From the NCBI GenBank assembly GCA_033782935.1, contig JAWQEG010000729.1:241001-305000 (forward strand): 64,000 bases of DNA, read 5' to 3'. Position numbers and translations under genes: made by a program. This document shows, piece after piece, positions 10,094-22,948 of this stretch. The notes beneath the pieces were generated by a model that worked only from the letters and a program-made list of their open reading frames with translations, searched no databases and was not told the DNA's origin. The DNA comes from Petrolisthes cinctipes. Its lineage: Eukaryota > Arthropoda > Malacostraca > Decapoda > Porcellanidae. The stretch's first letter is position 1, and each line of letters begins with the position of its first letter.

Positions 10094-13000
10094 CTATTTA
10101 AATCCACCAAAACGAGGGTGGCGTACCAGAAGTTCCTCCATAACCTGGTGGTTCAGCAGGTGTCGACAAACCACATCAAGTGGCAGGCCCTAAGGCAGCA
10201 AGTGTCGGACAGTGGGGCAGGCCAGGCAATAGTGCTCTATAGTGTTAGCACGAGGCGCTCGACACAAGCTCAGTGAAGGGAGGCTCACCCTGCATCCTAG
10301 CAACCTGCCATGGTGGACGGTAGCCAAGCCTCAAACGAACAGAGACAACATTTTGCCTCCGAACCATGAGGCCTCGACGACGGTAGGAATATTTGTGATG
10401 GCAGACAGACTCATAATGTGTGATGGAGATGCTGAAGGGCCTCTCTGCATCCTTGCGTCGCCGTACAGGGAGGAGAGCGGCGGAGCGGACTTTAGAGAGG
10501 TAACATGTCAGGGAGGGAGGACGTCCAACACCACGAGGAGGCAGATGGCAGGCTTCCTTTGCGAGTCTGTCAACTGTACCATTTTGACGTAAACCTACAT
10601 GGGATGGCACCCATAAAAATTTGACAGTCAAGTTACGATGACGCAATAAGGACAAAATCGATAAAATCTGCTGAACAACAGTAGAGTGTGTGGGCTGAAC
10701 ACTAGAGAGAGAATGAAGGGCAGGTCTGGAGTCACAAAAAATGGCAGCATTCACTCCACGTTGACAAACAACACTAACAGCATCCAGCATGGCATACAGT
10801 TCACACAATGTTGAGCTAGAGTGGTTACAGAGACGACGGCCAACCCAGCCCCCTGGAGGTGACTCCATGTCAGGTGAGAAAACGGCACAACCTGCTGCAC
10901 CATCCACTTGCAGTGAGCCATCAGTGTAGAGGCAGTATGGATCTGTGATGGAGGACGTCACTGTTTCTATGTGTTCCAGAGCCAACTGTCGCTGTAGAGA
11001 AGGCAGTTCCGACTTGGAAGTAGGTGTGAAGCTCACATCAGGTGTTGGTAGCATCCACGGAGGGGGTCCTGGGGGCACGTCGGCCACCATTATATCTATA
11101 TTAAGACTACGGAGCATAGAGGAAACAGACCTTATAAGAGTACGTCCAGCAGGCAGTATGGGAGGGACCAGGTAGTTTGGTCTAAGAGAAATCCTGACTA
11201 ACTGAGAGTAATGGGGTGAAAGATGTGGGAAATGGAGGCACTTGACAGTGAAACAAGTAACATTAGAATAAATTCTCTCCACTAACGGGGGAAGACGCAA
11301 CTCACGCTGCATATTCACTATCCTGGTCGACATTGGACAGACGAGAATTATTCTCATTGCTCTATTCTGAAATTTTTCTAAAGTTTCAAGAGTAGCCCTG
11401 GGAAGTTGAATCAGAGCAGGGGAGAGGTAATCAACAACTGAACGGATAAAGGCAATATAGATAGTTCTGGCTACTGGGATGGAGATGCCCGAGGAGTTGT
11501 TAGTGAGCCATTGAAGTGGCGTAAGTCGGCGCTGGAGACGACCCAATAAGTCCTGGACAATGGGATGGTCTTGAGGTCTGGCAGGGACAATTGGCCAAAT
11601 ATTGACTGGTGCGCCCAGGTAGCGATACTGGGAACACATGGGAATGACAGTCCCTCCAATGGTGAACACTGGCCGAGCTTGAGGAAGGCGGCAGGTGAAT
11701 ATTCTGTTCTTATCTGGGGAGACAATAATGCCACAGTGAGAGGAGGACACAGAGAAGGAGTCAAGAAACCGCTGGAGATCCCTTGGTGAGGTAGAATGAA
11801 CACAGATATCATCAGCATAGCACGTAATTGTAGTTCCATGTATATCAGGGAGAGAAGTGAGCAGCCGATGCATCAGAATATTAAATAACAATGGGCTGAG
11901 AACACCCCCTTGAGGCGTACCAAGATAAAAACTGCGCAAAGGACTGAGCGCACCACTGAAAAATACACGGGAGGTCCTGTTACTCAGGTAGCCCCGAATC
12001 CACCGTAATAGATTACCCTTTATCCCAAAGTCAACCAGTTGATCCAAAATGACGTCTCTATTAGCAACATCGAATGCACTTCGAAGGTCAATGAAGGCCA
12101 CCACACTGTCCCTGTTAAGGCGAGTGTACAGGTCGACTAGGCAGTGGTGTGTGCTTCGCTGGGGAAGGAAACCAAACAGACATGGAGAAAGGCGATCTTG
12201 CAGTCTGTACATGAGACGATTGAGTAAGATTCTCTCCATAACTTTACAAAAACAGGAAGTCAGGGAAATAGGCCTGATCTTCGCAGTGCCGGGCTTAGGG
12301 ATGGGTATTATTGTGCTGCTGGTCCAGGCTCGTGGAACACAACCATCACGAAGACAAAGATTGTACAGTCGAAGTAGAGGGTTCCCAGGAACTTGTTGAA
12401 GTAGACGCAGCACAGCATAAGTAATACTATCATCACCAGGGGAAAAAGCTCTACCTCGAGAGAGAGCACGTTGCAACTCCTCCACAGTTATCTCATCTGC
12501 ATCATCGTCATCATCTTGCAACAGAGCAGACATTAGACGTAGCCGATGGACAGCAGCACGGGAAGTGAGTGCATCTTGTATGTGGATTGGTAGACTGGCT
12601 GAGGTAGATTGTTCTGACCAGGCATCGACAAGTGGTTTGGCATAGTCGGCGGGAGTGTGATGACGAGCAGTGGCCGGTGTCTTTTTAACAACCCGACGGA
12701 TGAGGTGCCACATAGAATCCACGCTTGTTTGCTGGTTGATGCTGTCCGTGAACCGCTGCGAAGACTCAGTGTGAGCACACTCCTGCAGGGCAACTAATGC
12801 GTCCCTAGACATCTGGTAACGATGTAGCAGGTCAGGGGTTGGGTTGGCTTGAAACAATAGGCCATCACGTTCAGTCTCCTCCTTTGCCTCCTGTATACGT
12901 GCATCCAGCGTCCAGGAGTGGGCAGTATGGTGATGCTGGAGGTGTGGCCGGGAGACGTATAGCCTATAAAAGTCATGAGTAGCAGATACAAGATCAGAGT

Positions 13001-13757
13001 ACAACTGTTGAGCTGATGATATGTCAAATGTAGGGAATACATGGGCCATGAATAAGATGTAAGTCGGGCAATATTTAGGGGGCACAGCAATACGCAAACG
13101 AGTGGCTGAAGCACCTGACCCAGCAGTTAGAGAATAATGAAAACTAAGAGCGATGTGATCAGAGAATAAGAGCACAGGACCCGAGATGCTATCAGGCTAG
13201 ACGAGAGGATGTAATCCAGAGTACCTCCCCGGCAATGAGTGGCACCGCCAGTGTCCCAGCGTGTCAGATGATGCTTGCGGATGTATCAAAGGAGACGAAC
13301 ACCATTACGATTAATAGAGCCAGAACCATCACCCAAATCAGAATGCCGAGCATTAAAATCTCCCATATAAACCATACCACGCACTGTTGGAGAAGGAAGA
13401 GCCTCAAGAGTGTATCTAGCTGGGGCAGAATAGACATTACATATTTGTAGTACTCCATTCCCAGGTAGAACCTCAAATAGCTGAAAGGTCATGTCAGGAT
13501 CAGTGGAGGTACGGAGAAGGCGATGTGGCAAGGAGCTATGTATGTAAGTCAGGAGACTATTCCTTACCAGATGAACATATGGCACATAACCTAAGAGAGT
13601 AGGAGCTTGCCCAGCAGCGAGCGGCTGTCCTGGAAATGCTTCCTGGAGAAAAATAACACTGGGATGATGACGAAAAACATAGGCCTTGAGTTGAGTGAGC
13701 TTAGCATAACTGGTGATACCACATACATTCCAGGAGATGACATCCAACCGGCAATCA
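10094..13757 (-). pseudogene. LINE-A ORF2 (EN-RT-RNase H), broken
   Basis: This is the only near-complete ORF2 of the family here. The order is endonuclease (ISWNVCGI, MGDFNARHSD), RT (IIPIPKPG, FIDLRSAFD, TPQGGVLSP, CYADD), RNase H and the ORF2 tail. RNase H shows YTDGS, an ELYAM helix, CDSRPAL and WVPSHVG. Breaks visible against copies 1 and 4: TCA to TGA in the endonuclease (near 13287), TGG to TAG near 13198, and a deletion of about 13 bp near 13175. A 5-bp loss near 10260 shifts the frame just before the C-terminal Cys/His finger. The original stop corresponds to 10094-10096. Most of RT and all RNase H remain open from 13175 to 10245. Confidence 0.9.
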
Positions 13758-14935
13758 CTAGTGAACTCTGTATTTGGAGGTAGAAGTCCGGTGAGTGGGG
13801 GCAGATGAGCGACCTGGAGAAGAAGATGGACCAGGAGAAGGGAGTGACTCGAAAAGTTTTTCAAGGCGAGATGCAACAGTATCCATCTTTTCGGTAAGGG
13901 TAGTGACAGTTGAGATGATGGCCTGCTGAGCCTCGACCAAGGTGGAGTGTTTGGAGTCATTGGCAGCCTGCGCGGCAACTAGCCCATCAATCTTGGCTTC
14001 AAGGGCAGAAAAGCGGTTCTCGAGAGCCGTACAGACTTGCGGAGGGCCTGGTCTGGAGGTGAGGCAGGGCTGGTAGGAGGAGCAGACTGGGGAGGTGGTG
14101 GTGGTGGCGGTGGTGGAGGCGGTGCAATAGTAGTGACACGAGCCTGGACCTGACGTCGAGTACATCCATGCCACACATTAACCCCTGGCTGAAGGCATCA
14201 TGGACACTTTCATCGAGACTTATCCTCAGGAGGTGAAGGCTCAGAGGTGGAGGCAGCAGGGTTTTATGGTTCGCCCCTGACAGGACACGTCCTGGAATCA
14301 TGGTCGGCAGCACACCATGCACACTTCGGCCTGGCAGAACAGTACCGGGAGATATGCCCCACACCCCAGCACCTGTAGCACCAAGGCTGGTCATTATGAA
14401 GTTTCCTCACCTCACACGGTGGAAGACAAGGGAGGAAATCAAAGGAAATCTCATTTGGTGGTGGATCAGGTTGACTCCAGACAACAACGATACGGCTAAT
14501 GGGGGAACCATCTTGGAAAAAACGACGGGCAAAGTACACAACAGGGTATTCCTTAGCAAGTTTCGGGTCAACATCAATAGGAAAACGGGTGAGGATGTAG
14601 CTGGGGAACTTACGAGGCCTCTCGGGTGAGTCTTCAAGAATGAGAGGCAGAGACAAAAATTCACCAGCCTTCACTCTATCAATGATATCCTGACGCTTCC
14701 TAGAGATGTAGACAAACCGGGAGGTGACAGCAGCCATCTTCACTTCAGCCAGTTCACGCTGCAGCTGGAAGGCCCTGTTGACATCAGACAACCAACGCAA
14801 CTTTGTGTCCGTAGATGGGTTCCCAGAGAAGGAGAGCTTGACATAGGCATTTCTTGTGGCAAAAGCAGGAAGGTTGGACGAGGACAAGGAGTTGGTATAC
14901 AAAGAAGAAACACCACGTTGAGGCAGAGAAGGTAC
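13758..14935 (-). pseudogene. LINE-A ORF1, 3' portion (copy 2)
   Basis: Same zinc-knuckle protein as copy 1, from the P insertion to the stop at 13758-13760. The knuckle block WCYRCWGVGHISRYC is intact. A frameshift lies in the region after the knuckles, since the polyproline and coiled-coil parts are in other frames. ORF1 is also interrupted upstream by the P element, which separates it from its start at 18012. Confidence 0.85.
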
Positions 14936-15169
14936 AGCTCCGGACAGATCAATGGTCCACACCCCATCCATCAGCGACTTGGTTTGGGCCTGATCGGATC
15001 TGGTAACAGTTGCAGGTGGAGGGAGGGGGGATGTTAGTGGGAGAGGAGGAGAGAAATGTGGGCGGAGTTATATAGGAGGGTAACGAATGATCAGGTAGAG
15101 AAGCCGTGTGTCAGGAGGAATGAATGAAGCATACACTGTGAACGGTATCGAATCACCAACAGTTTAAAG

Positions 15170-15603
15170 CAGGGTTCTTCAATCTTTTTCAGTCATGACC
15201 CAGTTTTTACTATGACATCATTCTCGCGACCCATACAGAAAGATATTTTACAAATGATCATAATTATCAACCTAAGAAAATACAAGGCCAGACGCTGAAA
15301 CATATTATTTATGATTAAAAGGCATTCTAACCAGAATTATAAACACTGCCTCACCTACCCTCCCTCTCTCTCTTTCACACACTCATTCAAGAAGGCTAAT
15401 ATTTGTGCAATGATTTTGTTTTATTTATAATTAAATATATGAATATTCGATTATAAAAATATGTTAGGTGGATTCATGTATGAACTTCATATTTATTTTA
15501 TTGTCACGAATATTATTATTCTATTTTATTCATGTATTTATTTTTGTGAGCCTACGACGCAGTTTGGAGGAATTCGGGACCCGTAATTTGAAGAACCCTG
15601 CTG
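15170..15603. mobile_element. hAT-type MITE in P left arm
   Basis: Inverted ends CAGGGTTCTTCAA and TTGAAGAACCCTG, with an exact 8-bp duplication GTTTAAAG at 15162-15169 and 15604-15611. An 8-bp duplication with CAG-starting ends is typical of hAT. The interior has no coding capacity. Confidence 0.85.
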
Positions 15604-17058
15604 GTTTAAAGAAGTGCATACTGCATTAACGTAAGTGAATATATAGAAGAGAAGAAATGTGATGATTTGAGGAGAGGGTGAGGGGGAAGAGGGTAAGAAA
15701 AATGAAGGTGATTAGTTGAAAAGTAATAACAAACAAATATAATTAGAATATCTGTTACATTATTATGTCCTTTAAATAAAGGCACTGTCTTTTGTTCACC
15801 ATCGTAGTAGGATAGACTACTGAATATATATTATCCTTTGAATATTAGACAGCTATCCCTGTATTCCTTTTATCTCTCGTGCTTACCCCGTAGGGGGGTA
15901 TTGCCTGTAATGATGTGGGCAATACTTTAAGGGTTTTGGCGCCCCTTCGGCCCCAGCCACTAGCTTACATTTCTTCAACTGTCCCTCCTATCTTCCTATT
16001 TCCTTCTTGCTTGCTGTCACACCTCTCTATCACCTTTTCCCGGTGCTATTTGACCTCGCTGTTGCGCCACCTAATATCAATCAAATCCCTCGTGCTTGTA
16101 ATCTGTTTTTTTTTTTTTTTTTTTTTTTTTTGGCAGAAGACGGTTTAATGTTCTACATTTTTTAATAATCATATTTGTCAACAAATTCATTAAGCTATTT
16201 ACCAGGATTTTTTCTTCTAAACATGCATTTCAATAATCAATGTTAAACTTAAATAGGCGCCGCTATATGGCGTTTTCAATAAACTTGGTCTAATTTTATG
16301 CATAGCCAGCATAGGCTATATATATTACAGTATCTCTCAAGTAACTGGCAACCTTACACATCCTCCGTACTGTCTTATCCCTCTCTCGCTTGCCCTTCCC
16401 TCCTTTCTTACCATTTATCTTTTCTTTCTCATATTTTTAACCTTCTCATTCGTTCTTAAAAAGTTTTAATGCCATAGGCCCTTCTCCCCTATCACTTATA
16501 GTCCAATTATATGATTCGAAAAACTGCGGCTGAGATTATGTTGTTGATCGCATTTTGGTTCTCAATATGTAGAGGTTGATTGATTGATTGATATTAGGCG
16601 CCGCAACAGCGAGGTCATATAGCGCCAGAAAACGGTGATAGAGAGGTGAGACAGCAAGCAGGAAGGAAATAGAAAGAAAAGAGAGATAATTGAAGAACTA
16701 AAAGCTAGTGGCTGGGGCCGAAGGGGCGCCAAAACCCTTAAAGTATTGCCCACATCATTACAGGCAATACCCCCCTACGGGGCAAGCACGAGGGATAAAA
16801 GGAATACAGGGATAGCTGTCTAATATCCAAAGGATAATATATATTCAGTAGTCTATCCCACTACGATGGTGAACAAAAGACAGTGCCTTTATTTAAAGGA
16901 TATAATGTAACAGATATTCTAATTATATTTGTTTGTTATTACTTTTCAACTAATCACCTTCATTTTTCTTACCCTCTTCCCCCTCACCCTTGCCTCAAAT
17001 CATCACATTTCTTCTCTCCTATATCCACCTACGTTAATGCAGTAAGCACTTCTTTAAG

Positions 17059-17503
17059 CCCGGGTTCTTCAAACTACGGGTCCCGAATTCCTCCAAACTG
17101 CGTCGCAGGCTCACAAAAATAAATGCATGAATAAAATAGAATAATAATGTTCGTGACAATAAAATAAATATGAAGTTCATACATGAATCCACCTAACATA
17201 TTTTTATAATCGAATATTCATATATTTAATTATAAATAAAACAAAATCATTGCACAAATATTAGCCTTCTTGAGAGAGAATGAGAGAGAGAGAGAGAGAG
17301 AGATGGGGGGGGGGGTAGGTGAGGTAGTGTTTATAATTCTGGTTAGAATGCCTTTTTATCATAATTATTGCGTTTCAGTTTCTGGCCTTGTATTTTCTTA
17401 GGTTGATAATTCTGGTCATTTGTAAAAGATCTTTCTGTATGGGTCGTGAGAATGATGTCATAGTAAAAACTGGGTCATGACTGAAAAAGTTTGAAGAACG
17501 CTG
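17059..17503. mobile_element. hAT-type MITE in P right arm (inverted copy)
   Basis: Reverse-complement counterpart of 15170-15603 in the other arm, with GGGTTCTTCAAAC and GTTTGAAGAAC ends. A (GA)n expansion at about 17283-17303 and a G run distinguish it. The flanking octamer is degraded. Confidence 0.8.
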
Positions 17504-17726
17504 CTTTTTACTATTGATGATTCGATACCGTTCACAGTGTATGCTTCATTCATTCCTCCTGACACACGTCTTCTCTACATTACCTCCTATATAGCCCCGC
17601 CCACATTTCTCTCCTCCTCTCCCACTAACATCCCCCCTCCCTCCACCTGCAACTGTTACCAGATCCGACAAGGAACAAACCAAGTCGCTGGTGGATCGGG
17701 TGTGGACCCTTGATCTGTCCAGAGCT

Positions 17727-18012
17727 GTACGTCATGCACAGCTGAAGCACCCTTGGCAGTCTTGGCAGCCGGAGGCAAACAGTCCACACCATCGGAATCC
17801 TGCAAAGAGTCGGACGAGGCATCAATGGGTCGCTTGGTAGAGGTTGAGGAGGTGGAAGGCTGCAACCTGAGCTGCGGAGTGACCGAGGAGAGGGGGGGAG
17901 GGTTGCGAGAAGGCAGCTCAGGCCAGTGATCCTCGATAGGAGACTCATCCTCCTCCGACATGGCCAAGTCGGCCTCCAGGCAGGAAGCCACATCCGAATC
18001 CGCGCTCTCCAT
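17727..18012 (-). pseudogene. LINE-A ORF1, 5' portion (copy 2)
   Basis: Starts at ATG (18010-18012) with MESADSDVASCLEADLAMSE as in copy 1, and is open until the P insertion after the codons for AVHDV. Frame continues into P for about 30 codons before a stop. Confidence 0.85.
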
Positions 18013-18286
18013 CACGCTAGGCAGGGCCTAGATGGGAAGCGAACAACTGAACACACACAAACACACGAACATACACACACAGAACCACAATAAAACAAAT
18101 AAACCACAAACAACAATACCACAAACAGCAATACCACAAAAAAAAACGAGATAGAAAATATAAACAACCCCTATAACACCACAGACACAACAACACACAA
18201 ACAAGAATGTTGAAACATGACAAACAACAACACAGGCAGAGCGCCAGGAACACGTCTTCACTCCAGGAAGGTTGGGGTGAGACTAC

Positions 18287-18299
18287 CATAGTAAACAGT
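18287..18299. repeat. Target-site duplication of LINE-A copy 2 (5' side)
   Basis: Second copy of CATAGTAAACAGT, directly adjacent to the LINE 5' end. Confidence 0.9.
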
Positions 18300-18504
18300 G
18301 AGAACTCAAACAATTTTCAAAACATTAATAATCATATTTTGTAACATCATACCAGATAATTTTTATTTTTCAACTTTTACCTAGGTATGGTCACAATAGA
18401 CAAGAAATACATATTCACTAACACAAACACACACATACACACACATCAGCATTGTAATATATATACTATGGCCCATTAGTGAGCTGGAGTACATTCATCC
18501 TTTT

Positions 18505-18985
18505 CATTTGGGTGCTTCCCAAAACTCCAGATTGCATAAAAAATAACCCATAAAATTCCCCAGCTATTGGTACTAGCAGATAGTCGGTTTAAAGGACTAG
18601 TCTGGAGATAATAGCAATAATTATAAAAATAAAAAGTATAATAATTCTGTTCGTCAAAATTTTGGTTTGTTTTTGGTGGATTTTGGTTAATTCGGGTGCT
18701 TCAATAAACTTCAGATTGTACAAAACATAGCCCATGAAATTTCCCATCTATTGGTACTAGCAGATAGTCTGTTAAATGGCCCAGTATGGAGATAATGGCA
18801 ATAATTATACTAATAGTAGGTATAATAATTCTGTTTCGGTCAATAATTGTATTTATTTTTTAATATTTTTGGTTGACTCGATTGCTGTAGACTAATTCTG
18901 ATTCTGTCAAAAAATAGCTAATAAAATTCCACGAATAATGGTAGTGGCAGATAGTCTTTTGAATAGCCCAGTTAGCTGAAAATCG
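18505..18985. repeat. Diverged tandem repeat, about 185-bp period, nearly three units
   Basis: The landmark GGTACTAGCAGATAGTC starts at 18569 and 18753, with a diverged third version at 18940, giving periods of 184 and 187 bp. Flanking blocks (ATAACCCATAAAATTCC-like, GGAGATAATGGCAATAATTA) repeat in register. Confidence 0.8.
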
Positions 18986-19250
18986 CACTAACGTCGATTC
19001 CATATTTTCCATCGGGACTAAATTTTATATACAAAAATTCTTTAGTTTTTGGATAATATTGGATTATTTTTCCCACGTGGAGATAGTGTTTGGCGGGATG
19101 TTTTGTTGTAATTGGGCAAGGAACCTGTGTGTAAAGTTGGTCATGTATGAAAAGCAATGGATAGTGTGCAGGCATTGAAAAAATATATATATTATTATTA
19201 TTGATATTAATATATGTGTCTATCAATTATATATTCTAATATATTTATTA

Positions 19251-19283
<33 letters not shown>

Positions 19284-19608
19284 TGATTAACCATTAATAT
19301 TATTATTATTATGATATATTCATTAATTATAATTCTGCCTGTTTATTCTTTATATCAGCTCTCACGACGACTTTACTATGCAAATAAAACATAAAATATA
19401 TAATACGCATGAGCCCATAGTACCCTTCCGCATAGAAAAGTAGTTCCCAACTATTTCTTAATGATATTACAAATGCTCAACATTTCGGAAGTGGCCTCCA
19501 TCTGATTTAAAATAAGCAGCACTTGATTGACAACTACATGAAAAAAAAAATCATATATCTTTCAAAGCTAGGTAAAAAATATTATTCATTAGGCTACGCT
19601 CGGACTAA
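18986..19608. other. Unassigned AT/ATT-rich sequence
   Basis: ATT-rich low complexity at about 19190-19340. No supported gene. Confidence 0.4.
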
Positions 19609-19766
19609 ACTGAGTCGAAGCCCGAGATATGAAGTAGGAGGTTTCTGGACGACAGGCCACCCAAACATGGAGCCCATGCACCCAAACCTTCCCGAGGACA
19701 AATGGAGGCTTTGGGTGAGCTGTCGTCCAGAAACCGCCTGCTTCAGATATCTGGCTTCGACTTAGT
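19609..19766. repeat. Foldback MITE 1
   Basis: Arms of about 57 bp pair: left includes GTTTCTGGACGACAG and right CTGTCGTCCAGAAAC, with AGTCGAAGCC at the outer left and GGCTTCGACT at the outer right. Confidence 0.8.
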
Positions 19767-19798
19767 GGGCTAGAGATTGTGGTGCGTGAGTGTACAGT

Positions 19799-20019
19799 CT
19801 CCTCCACTCCCGCTTTCACCAGTTCAGCGTTGCCATCGTATACACCCGGCATCTTGTGAGCTACCAGTTCCGACTCTCGCATCTGAAACACCTGCCATCA
19901 ACCCTAACTCTTACTGACAGGTGTTTCGGATGCGAGAGTCGGAACTGGTAGCTCAGACGAAGCCAAGCCGGGTGTATATGTTGGCAATGCTGAATTGGTG
20001 AAAGCGGGAGTGGAGGAGC
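19799..20019. repeat. Foldback MITE 2
   Basis: Arms of about 104 bp (19799-19902 and 19915-20019) separated by about 12 bp. The core ACCAGTTCCGACTCTCGCAT pairs with ATGCGAGAGTCGGAACTGGT. Confidence 0.85.
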
Positions 20020-20054
20020 CTTACACATACATACACACATACATACATACATAT

Positions 20055-20058
<4 letters not shown>

Positions 20059-20139
<81 letters not shown>
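20059..20139. repeat. (CT)n microsatellite
   Basis: Uninterrupted CT run of about 81 bp. Confidence 0.95.
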
Positions 20140-20143
<4 letters not shown>

Positions 20144-20565
20144 TACATACATGCATATTTTCTCTTTCTCTCACACATATATACATACACGTACACTCCA
20201 CAAGATTTCTAACTGGACCACCCCCTCACTTGGCTTGGCTAACGTGGCAACAGCGCTTCGCTTGTGTGAGCTCATGTGCATATCCAAGACAACATTTCGA
20301 ATCGGCAAAGCTTCATCTTCCGTATTCGGGTCGGAGAAAGGTGGAGGGAGAGGTGACAGACGGCTTGGTGGGTGGAAGGAAGGATGGTGGTGCAGAGAAG
20401 AGAAATCACATGTGCTAATGCAACATTATAGCCACATTAATATATTTATTATCATATTAGTAATGTGTTATCCCCCAAGTAATACAAAATTTATTTACAT
20501 ATATTCATTTTTGTAGACACACCTGACACCTACACACATGGACACCAAACATAGTTCACTTCATC

Positions 20566-21185
20566 GTCTCGCCCCAACCTTGTTGGTGTGAAGACGTTCT
20601 CCTGGTGCTCTGCCTGAATTCTTGTTTGTGTTGCTTTTACACTCTTGCTTGTGTTGTTGTTTGTATTGTTTGTGCATTCTTGTTTGTGTGTTGTTGTTTC
20701 TGTGGTGTTGCTGGTGTTGTTTGTCTGTTGTGATTCTGTGTATTGTATTGCTGTGATTGTCTGTGTGTGTGTGTGTGTACTTGGCTGATTGAGTGTTCAG
20801 CTGTTCGTGTTGTTGTTTGCTTCCCATCTAGGCCTTGTTTGGCCAGATGGAGAGCGCAGATTCGGATGTGGCTTCCTGCCTGGAGGCTGACTTGGCCAGA
20901 TGGAGAGCGCAGATTCGGATGTGGCTTCCTGCCTGGAGGCTGACTTGGCCATGTCGGAAGAGGCTGAGTCACCTATCGAGGATCACTGGCCTGAGCTGCC
21001 TTCTCGCAACCCTCCCCCCCTCTCCTCGGTCACTCCGCAGCTCAGGTTGCAGCCTTCCACCTCCTCAACCTCTACCAAGCGACCCGTTGATGCCTTGTCT
21101 GACTCCTTGCAGGATTCCGATGGTGTGGACTGTTTGCCTCCGGCTGCCAAGACAGCGAAGGGTGCTTCAGGTGTGCATGACGTAC
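20566..21185 (+). mobile_element. LINE-A copy 3, 5' fragment of a diverged subfamily
   Basis: Begins GTCTCGCCCCAACC, matching the family 5' end. The 5' UTR differs more from copies 1 and 2 than they do from each other. It ends at GTAC (21182-21185), where a P arm begins, at the same ORF1 position as in copy 2. The remainder of the LINE is missing from this site. Confidence 0.85.
20900..21185 (+). pseudogene. LINE-A ORF1 N-terminal fragment (copy 3)
   Basis: MESADSDVASCLEADLAMSE is followed by the Ser/Pro-rich N-terminus up to the P junction. A 53-bp direct duplication (starting GGCCAGATGG at 20841 and again at 20894) repeats the start codon region. As 53 is not a multiple of three, only the second ATG (20900) opens the ORF1 frame. 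Confidence 0.8.
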
Positions 21186-21849
21186 AGCTCTGGACAGATC
21201 AAGGGTCCACACCCCATCCAACAGCGACTTGGTTTGGGCCTCATCGGATCTGGCAACAGTTGCTGGTTGAGGGAGGGGGGATGTTAGTGGGAGAGGAGGA
21301 GAGAAATGTGGGCAGGGCTATATGGGAGGGTAACGAATGATCAGGTAGAGAAGACGTGTGTCAGGAGGAATGAATGAAACATACACTGTGAACGGTATCG
21401 AATCACCAATAGTATAAAGCAGGAGTTCTTCAAACTTTTTCAGTCGTGACCCAGTTTTTACTATGACATCATTCTCGCGACCCATACAGAAAGATCTTTT
21501 ACAAATGACCAGAATTATCAACCTAAGAAAATACAAGGCCAGAAACTGAAACGTAATATTTATGATTCAAAGGCATTCTAACCAGAATCATAAACACTGC
21601 CTCACCTACCCCTCCCTCTCTCTCTCTCTCTCTCAAGAAGGCTAATATTTGTGAAATGATTTTGTTTTATTGATAATTAAATATATGAATATTCGATTAT
21701 AAAAATATGTTAGGTGGATTCATGTATGAACTTCATATTTCTTTTATTGTCACGAACATTATTATTCTATTTTATTCATGTATTTATTTTTTTGTGAGCC
21801 TGCGACCCAGTTTGGAGGAATTCGGGACCCGTAATTTGAAGAACCCCTC
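21186..21849. mobile_element. P element single arm with hAT-type MITE
   Basis: Starts AGCTCTGGACAGATCAA after GTAC and is colinear with the P arm of copy 2, including the hAT-type MITE at about 21420-21847. Homology stops right after the MITE (GAAGAACCCC), so the rest of P and the second arm were lost. Confidence 0.8.
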
Positions 21850-22735
<886 letters not shown>

Positions 22736-22948
22736 CACGAAGTTAAACGAAGAACTAGGTTAGAAAGGAGACTGTTACAGATGTGGGAGTGAAGAGGTAT
22801 AAAGAAGAAACACTGTAGGTGGTGAAGGAGGTAGACCAATTATCAGTTTATGAACTTATGGATGTGGCGGACTCAGCCACACCTGTCATGAAGTATACAT
22901 GCCTTCCTTATTTGTTATGTATATGTTCTGTGCAATACATGCACACCG

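Larger units (their letters stand above)
14936..17726. mobile_element. P element: 2.8-kb palindromic (foldback) DNA transposon inserted in LINE-A ORF1
   Basis: Comparison with intact LINE-A (1930-1942) shows the ORF1 sequence GACGTACCTTC interrupted here. GTAC is present on both sides (14932-14935 and 17727-17730), so the duplication is GTAC, or TA if the element starts CAGCT and ends AGCTG. Arms of about 1.15 kb (14936 to about 16085 and about 16585 to 17726) are inverted copies. The spacer is about 0.5 kb with a T run at about 16108-16130. The outer ends are AGCTCTGGACAGATCAA and its complement. Each arm carries a hAT-type MITE at the same position. No transposase ORF is visible, so it is non-autonomous. 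Confidence 0.85.
9901..18286 (-). mobile_element. LINE-A copy 2, full length with nested P element
   Basis: On the minus strand the element runs from its 5' end at 18286 to a degenerate oligo(A) tail at 9901-9923 and is bracketed by a 13-bp direct repeat, the signature of target-primed reverse transcription. Removing the nested P element (14936-17726) leaves about 5.6 kb, which I take as the full family length. ORF1 is split by P. ORF2 has nonsense changes and small deletions, so the copy is no longer autonomous, but sequence identity with copies 1 and 4 is high by eye. Confidence 0.9.
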
